Source: Brachionus plicatilis
Taxonomy: Eukaryota; Rotifera; Eurotatoria; Ploima; Brachionidae
Assembly: GCA_010279815.1 (NCBI GenBank)
Contig: QEOQ01000206.1
Location: 415,333 to 479,332 of the forward strand
Reading direction: 5' to 3'
DNA: 64,000 nt
In this document: positions 1-10,935 of the stretch, one piece after another
Layout of the letters: each line of letters begins with the position of its first letter
How positions within the stretch are numbered: the first letter of the stretch is position 1
Notes under the pieces: generated by a model
What the model was told of the DNA's origin: nothing
Seen by the model: the letters and a program-made list of their open reading frames with translations, nothing else
Database searches by the model: none
Program-made: the position numbers and the translations under genes

Positions 1-472
1 CATTGCACTTTCATGTTCCAAAGTATTCAGCTTTACCATTGAGAATACTGAGGTAAGCTTTAGGCAGCTTTGTTAAATATATTATTTTAAAAAATCAAAA
101 ATTGCCACAATTTACTCAATTTTTTTTCAAAAGGAAAAATCGGATGGTGATTCGGAATCGTTGAACTCGCCTGAATCGATTTTAGAAACAGAAAGAGCTA
201 ATCAAGAACAGTTAAATAGAATATTTGAATTGCTAGAAATGATAAAAAATCATCCGCCAAACAAAAGCTTCAACCATTTTGACTACAAAAATTTGGACAG
301 AAATAGTGTAGATGAGGATTTAAATGAAAATCATTTGAGCAGAGATCGGCGACGCTTGTCAGTATTTAAAAATATCTATCAAAGGTGTCGCATTCAAAAA
401 CGCAAAGAAAAAACTCTGTGTCTGTACTTGGCAAATTTGTATCAAAATTTGAAGGGGTTTCATGGTCTATGA
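1..472 (+). CDS. 3' end of a possible secreted peptide/prohormone precursor
   Basis: Two exons are read: up to base 52 (donor GTAAGC at 53) and 134-472 (acceptor AAG at 131-133), joined in phase 0, with a TGA at 470-472. The first visible piece is hydrophobic and ends ALSCSKVFSF, like the end of a signal peptide; the 5' part lies outside the window. The second exon codes an acidic Ser/Asn-rich spacer, then a basic C-terminal stretch with dibasic or tribasic sites (RRR before LSVFKN, KR before KEKT) and two cysteines (QRC and TLC). That layout resembles a peptide-hormone precursor, but the last residues (GFHGL) carry no amidation signal and I recognise no peptide family. An AATAAA lies near 545. 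The reading frame and splice sites are seen; the secreted-peptide role is inference. Confidence 0.45.
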
Positions 473-719
473 CTTAAAATAACCAATTTAAAACCATCAA
501 GAATTTGTATTCTGTATTTTTTGGTATTAAAAATTTTTTTAGAAAAATAAAATTTAACTTTTTGATAATTTTTTTCATCATGCTTTTAATCTCGATGTGA
601 ACAAAGAGGGTTTTGATTTCAATTCTCTTAAGCTTTTTATTTCATCAAACTTTCAGCTCTCGAAGAAAGCATTCGAAACTTAGTACATGTTTTTGTAAAA
701 AATATTAAAAAATCCAGTA

Positions 720-727
720 TTTATAAG
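720..727 (+). promoter_or_regulatory. TATA box upstream of the secreted orphan gene
   Basis: TTTATAAG lies about 80 bases upstream of the ATG at 808, in a position that suits a core promoter. It is inferred from motif and spacing only. Confidence 0.35.
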
Positions 728-807
728 GCTCAAAAATTAGACAGTAATTGTATTTAAATTTTTTAAATTTGTTCAATATACTTCACTAGAAAGCTAAGCT
801 TAGAAAA

Positions 808-1337
808 ATGAGATTCTTAATCGCTATTGTTGCTTTGATAGTTTGTGTTTCGGCTCAAAATTCTCGAACGAAATGTACCTATACAGCTGAAACATTGTCT
901 CTAGTCTGCAAAAGGTAGTGTTTAAGAAATATTTGTTACCCACTTTGAAAAATTAATTAACCATTATTTGTAGCCCGGGTGGTGATGTTGGATGTGAAGC
1001 TATCGCCGAGTTTCCATTAAACTTTAAAATAGTTGGATTAGGCTTTGATTCAAAATCAGCCGATCCACAGGCTGTTCGCCTATTCGGATTTAAGGAAGGC
1101 CAAACTGCATGGACTCATCATACCCTCAATGGCAACCAAATGACAATGTCAACCACTGCTACCAGCGGAATTAGGATCAGAAATCAAGAATGCATTGACA
1201 AATTGATGCTCTTATTCAAAGCTTCAAGTCCGTCATTGGATGTTCCAGTCGACAATGCTGGAGTTAGAGAAAAATTATCTTTGTTTGGTGAAGTATTTAT
1301 GTTTGAAAACAGATTGAGCAGAAAAAGCCTATTGTAA
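808..1337 (+). CDS. Small secreted protein, unknown family (two exons)
   Basis: Exon 1 is 808-914 and exon 2 is 974-1337; the intron (915-973) has GTAGTG and TAG ends and joins in phase 2. The product is 156 aa. It starts with a clear signal peptide (MRFLIAIVALIVCVSA) followed by a mature part with four cysteines (TKCTY, LVCKS, VGCEA, QECID), so one or two disulfides are likely. The upstream ATG is chosen because it gives the signal peptide. A TATA-like box lies about 80 nt upstream and AATAAA at 1446-1451 gives a plausible 3' end. I do not recognise the family; it could be a lineage-specific secreted protein. Confidence 0.75.
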
Positions 1338-1451
1338 ACAAATTTGATTTTTTATAGAGTCACCTAATCAGATTTTTAAAAATTGTATAAATTTGGAAAT
1401 ATTGTATAAAGACATTTTTTAATGGCAAAATTTTTATCTTAAATTAATAAA

Positions 1452-2979
1452 CTCCAATTGAATTAAGTAACTAAAACCAAAAAATAGATTTTTTTTTAAA
1501 ATTAATTGTGATTAATAAATTTTATTCAAAACGTGTATTTTTTTTTTGATAATTCTCAATCAAAAATTTGAGCTAATAAGATTTTCAATCTCAAAAAGAA
1601 TTCTATCAAAGCTTTAATTAAAATAAAAAGAATCTAATTAGTTTTTTTCCAATTCAAAGCTCAAGAATGACAATTTTGATGTTGGTTAACATCAGAGATT
1701 CTGTTTCTTTTATAAAATACATTTTTTTAAATTCATATAATCAAATCATGTCATATAAAACATTGTTTAAAATATTAAAAAAATTAAATGAGAGAATGAT
1801 AAATAAAAGATTTTTTTTATTTATGATTTCTTAATTTTATTTAAAAGATTAAATAATGTTTTCTAACTAATTTAGGGTTCTAAATAAATCTTTCCTGTTT
1901 ATAAAATATTATTTTGATAAAAAAGTACATCATCTTATTTTTGTTAAAAAGCAAACTTTTTTTGATTATAAAATAAAATTTCGATAATGGATAATAGTGC
2001 TAGAACGCAATAAAAATGTTTTGTCTTCGATATAACCAACCAAGTTATTTTCTTTAATTTTTCGAGCAAATTCTAATCAAAATTAAAAAAAAAAGCACTC
2101 AAGACTATCTAGAATGTCTAAAATTTTTAATTACATCTATTAAATTAAGTTTTTGAAAAAAATTATTGTTTAAATTCTAAATAAATTGTCTTTTTTAATC
2201 AATAAAAGTTAATTTTTCAAGTATGTTTGAAAGAGTTAGTTTATTTATCAACAATAAATGTGCCAATAATATTTTTTCAATGTATAATCAAACAACAAAG
2301 AAATGAAGAAAGATAATAAATAAAAGATAAATAATTTCCTTTAAACTAACGATAAAGATTTTTTTTTCTCAATTTTAATTGGAATTGTAGATTAGTATTT
2401 ATTCTTTTATTTTAAAAATTGCCAGAATTTAAAATAATAAAAAAACGATAAATTTATAAGAGTTCAGGGCAAACATTTTTTTCAGACAAAATCGTAGAAC
2501 AGAAAATTGTTTCCGCAACTCCTGATTAAAATTACAGCATGTTGCTAGAATAATTTGACAACTGTTTAGGCACATCTCATACAGCTGCTCTAGATCAAAA
2601 AATATTCACAAGAACATGCTTTAGAAGATTTTACAGGGTGAGAAAATAAATAAGTAAATTTTGTAATTGTCTATTAAAAAGGGAACATTAAAATCGATAC
2701 CACAAATTTTCAATAAAATACCCCAATTATTAAGATTTTACATAAATAAATTATTTTACACTAAATTAATTAAAAAGCCACTATTTTTAACTTATTGACA
2801 CTACTTTTTAAAAAATAACACTTTTTATTAAAGAATAAAAAATAATTTAAAACCAAGTACCTAATTTATCTTTGACACTTTTTAATTGAATAAAAAATTT
2901 AAAGAAATTTCAATATCTTTTTAAAATTTTTCCTCTTATTTACTTAACTTAATAATTAAAAAAAAAAAAACAAATTAAG
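1452..2979. other. AT-rich intergenic, nothing recognised
   Basis: Long A/T runs and scattered stops in all frames. No gene, RNA or clean repeat seen. Confidence 0.6.
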
Positions 2980-3318
2980 GTGCATTTCGACTCAGTTGGA
3001 ATGGACATCCCGATTCAATCGAACCTTAAAAAAGGTAGACCTCTAAAAACTGCTGGAGCACTGAAAAGACAACCCAATGAAACTCAATATTCTAACGCTG
3101 TTCCAAAAGGCATAGAATCTGATGAGTCCGAGGAAGAAGAATATGTTCCAAAAAGAGCGAGAATCAAGTTAAACAATCAAGACATTATTGACAAAGAAAC
3201 AAAATCGTTTGATCTATGCGGTGCACAAATGAAGAAAAGACGTAACCGGGCTTCTCTCAACAAATGTGTTAAAAAAATTAAAAAAATAGTGGCGGAATTA
3301 AAAAAAAAATTTAATTAA
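2980..3318 (+). pseudogene. Basic C-terminal tail of a MULE-type transposase (orphan exon or relic)
   Basis: An open frame of 112 codons directly follows an AAG acceptor (2977-2979); the first in-frame ATG is at 3001. It codes an AT-hook-like KKGRPLKTAGALKRQ, then an acidic stretch (ESDESEEEEY), then PKRARIK and a lysine-rich end. The same order (basic patch, Ser/Glu acidic run, KRIR-type patch) is seen at the C-terminus of the MULE transposase at 63126-64000 in this window, and the 38054-40072 protein also ends in KKRGRPSGSKN. No transposase core or SWIM motif is found upstream, so it is most likely a truncated relic, or the last exon of a gene whose other exons I cannot see. Confidence 0.4.
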
Positions 3319-4214
3319 TTTCGTGTCAATTTAAAAAATAAAAGTGTTTTTTATTTTATTTTTTATGCTATTTTTTATTTTTGTTGTGTTTTTAATAAAA
3401 TTGAGGAAAAAACTTAAAAATTTGTGGTATATGAACTAATTTTCTCTTAAAAAAGGTTTATAACATGTTCTAGTGTATATGCAGGACCAATAACATGAAT
3501 TGGAGTAAAGCAAATGCGAAAGCGAAAGCGATGCATTTATGGTAAACATGTACTGAATCTTCCAAGTCTGCTTGAAATTATAAAAGCAGCCAAACTCAAA
3601 ATCCTTTTAATCATTTTTTGATTTCTATCTAAGACTCTAAAAAATCATGGAATAATTAATTTTATTTGTAAAATTTCAAAATAAAAATGAAACTATGTTA
3701 AATCTATTTGAAAAAAAATTATATCAATATTTAAGACAATTCGGTGTAAATAGTCAAGTTTTAATAACCAGATCAAAGCTAGTTTATTTAAAAGAGTTTT
3801 ATATATTTTTTTAAATCAAACAAAGTGAAAAAAAAAATTGAATACATTCAATGCTTAGCTCCACTTTTATATTTTGAAATAGACATACACGCATAATACT
3901 TGATAGCAGTCCATCAAAAATGGGTTTTACAGTTATTTTAAATTTATTTAATTTTATAATCAAAGATATCTTGCAAAGCTGTCCTTTTCAAAATTTATAT
4001 TTTGGATGTTAATGATTTAAAAAATATTGTCTTTATAATAATGGTTTAACTATTGATCATTATTAAAAAAACTTAGTTATAAGGTCATTTTATTATTTGA
4101 GTTTTAGTTATGAAAAAAAAATTGATTGAAACTTTTTTCGAGAAAAATTCAAAAAAACAGTTGTGTTAAAATTTATTTAAATTTAAATTTAAATTAATCT
4201 TTTTAAAAATATAT
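3319..4214. other. AT-rich intergenic with an orphan TATA-like promoter
   Basis: Holds a short GC-richer patch at about 3500-3535 (repeated GCGAAA) and TATAAAAG at 3579-3586, followed about 60 nt later by an ATG at 3646 whose frame closes after 12 codons. No gene can be built from it. Confidence 0.4.
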
Positions 4215-6641
4215 TTATTCAGCCAAAGAGACTAATTTATGAGATTTCTTAACATTTTGACCAACTGAGCAATTAATCGATTTAACAACACCATCTCGAT
4301 TTGTTCTAATCACATATTCCATCTTCATAGCTATCATTACCACCAAAGGATCCCCTTTTTTTACCACATCACCAGCTTTAACGTTTATTTTGTCTACAAC
4401 TCCTGGCATTGGTGCAATTGAATCATTCGAGCCAGCATCCCCGAGTGACAAATTTTGTTCTTTTTGATACTTTCTGTCATCAAGTTTAAATTCATACAAT
4501 TTATCATTAGCGAACAAACTAAATATTCCGGTTTCTTGATCTCTCGAATAGGATAATTTAATTCGATGACCGTCAATTTCACATTGGTAAAGTCTAGCTG
4601 GTTTGTCCAATACATTCAAATTTACTACATGATTTAGCCCATTTATACCAAGCTCAAAATTATTCTCATTTAAAAATTTCACACTAACTTTAATACTGGT
4701 TTTAGACTCGTTACTAAATACCAAATCGAATTTTTTTTCAGTAAAATTGTTAGTCCAAAAATTTGGTACTACAGAACCGACTAAATTATTGTCTAAAATA
4801 AAATTTTTAATCTCAATTTTTTTTCTTTATTCTATTTTACTTGAATTATTTTTTGATACTTCAGCTTCGTAATTGATGATCGTGCTAAGAGCACAGCAAA
4901 CAATCTCGTTGTCAATATTCGGTTGTTTGGCTGTTTTAAACAGCTCATCTTTATGCATTGGTATAAAATCAGTGTGAACATTTCCATCGATGAATTCCTT
5001 GTGATCACAAAGACTTATAATAAATGGAATATTTGTAGTCAAACCGGAAATCTAAATAAAATTTTTTAAAAAAAATTAATAAATTTTTTATTGAAAAGAT
5101 GAATTTTTGTAAACAAACTTTGTAATTTGCCAGCGCGTATCTAAATTTTTGTAATGCTGATTTACGGTCATCTGACCAAACAACCAATTTGGCAATTAAT
5201 GGATCATAGTGTACAGAAACTTCGTCACCCTCTTCGACACCGGTTTCGACTCGAATATTTTTATCTGTCACCAAAGGTGCTTGTAAATACTTAAGCTTGC
5301 CAGCACCGGGCATAAAATTGTTGTTTGGATCTTCAGCATAAATACGCGCTTCAAAAGCGTGGCCCTTTAGCGGAATTTCTTCTTGTTTTAGAGGTAAGCG
5401 CTCGCCACGAGCTACTCGGATCTGCCACTCGACCAAATCTGTGTTTGTTACCATTTCTGTGATCGGATGTTCTACTTGAAGTCGAGTATTCATTTCCATA
5501 AAATAAAAATTTTGATTTGGGTCCATTATAAACTCCACTGTTCCAGCACCTACATAATTCACTGCTCTGGCCGCCTGCACTGCAGCTTCTCCAATTCTAC
5601 GACGTGTTTCTTCAGTTAAGCCAGGCTTTGCACCAACAATTAATAAGGTTTAAAAAAAAAATTCTTTCAAAAATACAGCTGGGGTCTCCTCAATAATTTT
5701 TTGGTGTCTTCTTTGCACACTACAGTCTCTTTCGTAAAGATACACATAGTTTGAATGATGGTCTCCGAAAATTTGCACCTCAACATGTCTAAAAAAATTG
5801 TTAATTAAAAAAAAAATTTCTAAAAAATTTATGAGCTACCTTGGCTTTTCGACGAATTTTTCAACCAACATTTCGTCATTGTTAAAAGCCTTGAGAGCCT
5901 CTGTTTTGGCCGATTGAAGCTGGTATATAAACTCTTCACGGTTGAAAGCGATCCTCATTCCTTTACCACCACCACCTCTCACTGCTTTGATCATAACTGG
6001 ATAACCAATTTTTTCAGCTTCTTGTAAAAGTCGCTCTTCGTTCTGGTCCTCACCGTGATAGCCCTCGATTATGGGAACCCTAGCAGCGCTCATTATATGT
6101 TTGCTGGTGCTTTTTATGCCCATGTCTCTTTAATTTTTCAAACGAAATTCATTTAAAAATTAAGAAAAAATCTTTTTATTTGGAAATACCTAATAGCTTT
6201 CCATGGTGGTCCTATGAAGACGAGATCGTTTTTGCTACAAAGCTGGCTAAATTCGTAGCTCTCTGATAAAAAGCCGTATCCAGGATGAATCTAAATAGAA
6301 TTTGCTCAAATTTTAAGGCAATAAAGAAGGCCAATGATTACAGCTTGGCAGCTTGTTTTTTTAGCCGATTCGATAATTTTTTCTTTAATAAGGTAACTTT
6401 GCTGAGCTGGAGGCTTACCAATGTAGATGGCTTCATCAGCCATTTTTACATGCAAAGAATCTCTATCTGCATCGCTGAAGACTGAGACACATTTGATGCC
6501 GAGGCGATTGGCGGTACGGATTATCCGGCACGCTATTTCGCCCCGATTTGCGATCAAAATTTTACTTAGAGTCATTTGATTCTAAAGCAAAAATTATTCT
6601 ACTTTAATTAGGTAATATTTTCTACACACCCTAAACAACAT
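4215..6641 (-). CDS. MCCC1: 3-methylcrotonyl-CoA carboxylase alpha (biotin) subunit
   Basis: This is the biotin-dependent subunit that carboxylates methylcrotonyl-CoA in mitochondrial leucine catabolism. Exons on the minus strand: 6630-6641, 6342-6581, 6190-6290, 5840-6127, 5677-5788, 5119-5625, 4841-5051 and 4215-4792. All junctions are GT-AG and phase-consistent, giving 682 aa (human about 725). Domains in order: biotin carboxylase N-domain ([13 protein letters not shown]), ATP-grasp with the glycine loop [20 protein letters not shown] and [10 protein letters not shown], the [10 protein letters not shown] active-site segment, and a C-terminal biotinyl domain with the AMKM signature (biotin Lys about residue 647, codon 4323-4325). 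[17 protein letters not shown] and GNVHTDFIP are MCCC1-like rather than propionyl-CoA carboxylase-like. Introns are 48-67 nt. The start is uncertain: a 12-nt exon coding MLFR splices in frame to NQMTLSK, otherwise the ATG at 6575 is used; any mitochondrial presequence is very short or lies upstream. Confidence 0.93.
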
Positions 6642-6796
6642 GACTTTTTCTTGTTTCCATAATTTTAAAATTTTAGCTGAGATTTCTTGCCAAATTATTT
6701 GCAATTGATTTATATACAATTTAAAAGTCTGATCCTTTTAATTTTTCATCAATTAATTTTAAAGATTAATCGAAAATCAGCTTCATTTTTTATTTT

Positions 6797-7705
6797 ATTT
6801 TAGAAAAATCCTTGACTCCTGACTTTAAATTAAGAATAAGCGCAAAAGTTTGCTTTTACTCTAATAATTTTGAATTTCTTCTCGAGTAAACTTAGAGAAT
6901 TCTAGAGTTAAATTCGAAATTAGAAAAAAATTAGAAGTTAATCTTTTAAAAGTTAAAAAAACAATTCGATTTAATAGCCTAAAAAACTGTATATGTTAAA
7001 AAAAATCGGTTAAAAAATTTAAAGAATATTAATATTAATATTATTAATATTTTTATATATATTATTGAATATATTAAAAGAATATTGGAAGTTATTGAAA
7101 TTTGGTCTGAAGATTCAATTCCCTAAGAGGATTTCGATTAGTTGGCTGTTGTCTATTTGTGTTTCCGGTTTAAGTAGACACTGTTGTAACATATGTTCTT
7201 GGATCTATATATATTTTTTTGAGCAATATTGCGGAAGAGCAAAAGTTTTATTTTGACCAGACAAAAAAGGGTTGGTTATTTTGGACGGACCAAACCAAAT
7301 CCCAACTTTCAATAACTTCCAATATCGCAACTAGTTCAAATAAAGAAACAACTAATGTAACTACAGTACAGCAAAATCAATTAATACTTAAGAGACATGG
7401 TAGAAAAGGCTACCTCGGGACGAAAATGGTAAAATTATTAGGCAAAATAAATGTTTTTAAACAGTCTTTTAGGCTTTTTTAGGCTAAATCGAATTTTTTA
7501 TTTAACTTTTACGCTTAGAATAAAAACAAAAATTAGAGTAAAGGTAAATTTTTATATTTTTTTAATTTCGAATTTAACTCTACAATTCTTTAAGTTTATT
7601 CCAGAAAAAATTCGAAATTATTCTAAGAGTGAAAGCAAACTTTTGCGCTCAGTCTCTAAGCTTAAAATCAGGAGTCGTGGTTTATTCAAAAAAAAAATAA
7701 AAAAA
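6797..7705. mobile_element. ~0.9-kb inverted-repeat element
   Basis: About 200-bp imperfect inverted arms: 6797-6990 pairs with 7459-7705. Anchors are CTTGACTCCTGACTTTAAA at the left and AAAATCAGGAGTC at the right, the shared GCAAACTTTTGCGC core, and AATCGAATT near the inner ends. The interior (about 6995-7458) has an open frame at 7219-7482 with no recognised domain. This looks like a non-autonomous DNA transposon; target duplications were not found. Confidence 0.65.
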
Positions 7706-7914
7706 TTTTTTTACATGGCTTCGATGGTATTAGTTATAGATTAAACCTAATTTTAACATTATTAAAAGAGTATTGGTCACAAGTTAACGGTAATAAAAAA
7801 TTACTATTAATTTAAAAATTAATTTAAAATATGATTGCTTTTTCATATGGAAAAAAAATGATCGAACTTAACTAGAGATTGAACAATTTTTTCACATTAA
7901 TTAGCCTGGAGACG

Positions 7915-8250
7915 GCTAACTGTATATCACACCTTGAAGAATGGAATTTATTGTGCTCGAAACAGCATGGTTCTGTGGCAAATAGGTCTTGCATAACCAA
8001 AGTACTTGAATCACAAGATGTGATAACACAAAGAAAAGCTAGTAATAAATGTATCAATTTTTTTACGCTGATTTTGAAAAAGCTTGTGACAGACCATCGT
8101 ATTCAAATTAATTACAAAATCAATGGCAAATGGAAAAGCAGACAATCAATGAGTTTTAATTGGTAACACATCATCTGAATTTAGACCAATACTGTGTGGA
8201 TTTCCACAGAACTTTGTTCTTGGTCCTCTCTTATTAATTATATATTTAAG
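7915..8250 (+). pseudogene. LINE reverse-transcriptase fragment (CR1/Jockey-like)
   Basis: Conceptual reading gives EEWNLLCSKQHGSVANRSCI, then ILKKLVTDHRI, and after a short gap CGFPQNFVLGPLLLIIYL. These match the conserved RT blocks (QHGFxxxRSC; GVPQGSVLGPLLFxIYxN) of non-LTR elements. The YADD block is missing and the frame is broken around 8165, so this is a dead 5'- and 3'-truncated copy. Confidence 0.7.
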
Positions 8251-8385
8251 TTCAAGTTCAAGGTAAATTAAAAGGCTAGAGCCCTTACTTAATTATAGAC
8301 TGACTAACTTGGAAAATGAAGCTGAAAATTATCAAGTGTAAGCAAATAGAATTTTGGCAAAAATAATCAAAAGCATAAGTATATG

Positions 8386-8656
8386 TTAGGGTTGGTCAGC
8401 TGATTAATAGTAATCGGTTTAAATCATCAAATAAAAATATTTATTTTTTAAATGCATAAAATATATTTTTTTTCTATTTATTGAAAAAATTAATTTTGTC
8501 AAAAAAAAATTTTCGATTTTAATTAGAATTTAAAATTTAAAAAATCAAATATTTTTTAAACTCGAGTTTTGATTACGAGTTTGTGTTTTCTAACTGGTTT
8601 TATTTTTTAATTGGTATTTAAAAATCGAATAGGTTTTTGACTTGCTGACCAACCTT
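8386..8656. mobile_element. MITE, TTAGGGTTGGTCAGC ends
   Basis: TTAGGGTTGGTCAGC at the left faces GCTGACCAACCTTA at the right, with ATCGGTTT/GGTTTT-type subterminal echoes. The AT-rich interior has no coding content. The ends resemble those of 25714-26170. No exact target duplication is visible. Confidence 0.55.
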
Positions 8657-9826
8657 AGTTAGCAGAGACTGAAATAGCGTTCCTGTTACAAAGGATATAA
8701 ATTTTGACAAGAATTTTAGTCAAACAGTTACTTAAGCTTTTTTCAGTATTAGGTATGTTTCTAAAAGCATTCACTATATTTACTTGTATTAGAAACATTT
8801 GTTTCTTTTTCAAGTATTTTATTTTATTTCTGACCGATTGGCACATCCTTAATAACATCATGCCACATTTTTACATTAATAATTTCTTTAAAAAGTTAAA
8901 AATTTTTCTAAAAAATTAAAATTGAAAAAAATAATAAAAATGAACTAGTCTCATAAAAACTGAAAATTTAACAAAAAAATTTAACTTCCGATTCAAGAAT
9001 TAACTCTTTCGGATAGAAATATAAAAAGTAACATAAAATAGAAAGAAGTTTAGATTTTCAGTAAATTAGTAAATAAGTTAATAAAATATTTAAATAAATT
9101 AAATTAAAAATAAAAATTATTATGTATAGCTTATTTATTATTATTGTTATTGTATTATGAAAGATAATTTACTAAAAAACTCTTTAACTGAACAACCGTA
9201 CATAAATTACCAATGATTTAATTAATCAAAGAGTTATGATGATTTAAAAATTTTACAAATTAAATTAACTAATAAAATAAATTGTAATTAAAATATTTTC
9301 AAGTTTTCAAAAACGAATTTTTAAAAGTTTAATTAATTTTACGGTGGATGAATTTGCAATTTTTAAAACTAGAATAATAAATTAAATATTTTCTCCAATG
9401 TACAAAAAAAATCGAATAAATTCTATTTATTTAAAAATTTTAAGATAAGATCATTTTTAAAAATCCAAAATAACTCTGTGGTGTAGCATCACAGAAACTG
9501 ACGTAATTCTGTTATTAACACCACTAAATAAAATGCATTTTAATCTAAAATCCCGATTTCTATTAAATAAATTTAAAGAATTGTAATAACCATATTTTTT
9601 TCATTTCAGTCACATTTTTTTTCATAGTATCAACCAACATATTTTTTTTTCCGGTTAAGAAAATTAAACTTTATTTAAGTAACAATTTTCTTTCCGATCT
9701 TTTAATTAAATCACGCAAGTATTTTGATAAATAAATTTAAAATTTAAACTAAAATAATTGATAATTGCTTATTATTCATTAAATTTAAACATGATATCGA
9801 AAAATATTTTAATAAAATTTTCAGCT
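8657..9826. other. AT-rich intergenic
   Basis: Frames at about 8655-8919 are open on both strands but low-complexity; no conserved motif. Nothing else recognised. Confidence 0.5.
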
Positions 9827-10207
9827 ATGACAGATAGTAGAATCACAAGTTTCATTAGAATAAATGAAACAATGTAACAAATATATTTATTGAGTGCACT
9901 ATTTTGGGTGAAAATTCTTTATTTTACGCAAATAGTATCAGTTGGTATCCGAATCCATTTAATGTTTACATCAGTACCAAGCTTTTTTCTAGCTTATAAA
10001 CTTGGATTTTTTGACCATTTTATACTTTGCCTTCAACTGCCAATGGACTCATTAATTTATATTGTGACAGTCAACGCATCTTTTGCCATTATTAATGAGA
10101 TCGCTTTTTTTATTTCAGCTTTGACATATTCAGCTTTTCAAGTTAAAAGTCTTAGTTTGTTTCGGGTTTTCATGATCCTCATCGGCTTATCATCTCTACT
10201 GAATTAA
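9827..10207 (+). CDS. Possible exon of a multi-pass membrane protein (weak)
   Basis: A frame open from 9878 to 10207 codes about 109 aa that are strongly hydrophobic, with three or four possible membrane spans (FFLAYKLGFF, LIYIVTVNASFAII, FFISALTYSAF, FRVFMILIGL). There is no in-frame ATG near its 5' end; an ATG at 9827 follows a TTTCAG but stops after 16 codons. A micro-intron joining the two could not be made to keep frame. It may be a decayed gene, an internal exon, or chance, since T-rich DNA often translates as hydrophobic protein. Confidence 0.2.
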
Positions 10208-10935
10208 TTTTCATTTTGGTGTGAAAGTACGAAGATTATATTGAAAATTTTAGATGGTGATTTGAAAAAAAAAGATTTTCAATATGGAAGATTTAACTAA
10301 AGTAAAGAATATTCTTATTAAAAATATTTTGTCGACTATTTTAGAAACGATCTGATGTCAGTAAGAATGTATAAAAAAAATTATATTGAGTTTTCTAAAT
10401 TAATTAAAAAAATATTTCTTATACCTTAAAATTAGGTTAAAATTAAGTAATTTATGTATTTTTTTATTTGAATTTAGATTCGAAAACTGAATGCATATCT
10501 TTGAGTAAATTTTTTTTAAATAGAAAGAATAGGTTAAAAAATTAATAATTTAGTTAAATAAATAATTAATACTCATAAATTAGCTTTTAATGTTTAATAA
10601 AAAAGATTAAAAAATGTTGAAAATACATAGACAAATTAAATAGTTTATTTAAAGGTAAGTTAAATTTGAGCTTAGCTGAAATTTTAAAACATAAGCATTT
10701 GAAATATTGCTTTTCGAAAATTTATATAAAATGTTTAATTCATATAATATATTTTTTAAAATAATCAGCGTCATATTTTATGTAAAGCATTATTGGAATC
10801 ACTAGAAGAAAAAAAAAGCTTATTTAAATGACAATTTTGTTTGAATAAGCAAGTCTAATTAGACACGAATAAACTCAGATATAAATTATCTAACATTTGG
10901 TTTTATTTAAATTAGATTTTTTAAAAATTTCAGCA
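10208..10935. other. AT-rich intergenic upstream of HMBS
   Basis: No gene or repeat seen. The HMBS promoter presumably lies near its 3' end, but no clear TATA box or initiator stands out. Confidence 0.5.

Noticed and set aside
4215..6641. Propionyl-CoA carboxylase alpha as the identity of the biotin carboxylase
   Set aside because: Several diagnostic stretches ([28 protein letters not shown]) follow MCCC1, and the length and biotinyl domain fit it too.
8655..8919. Open frames on both strands at one place
   Set aside because: Low-complexity A/T DNA; no conserved residues, no splice or promoter context.
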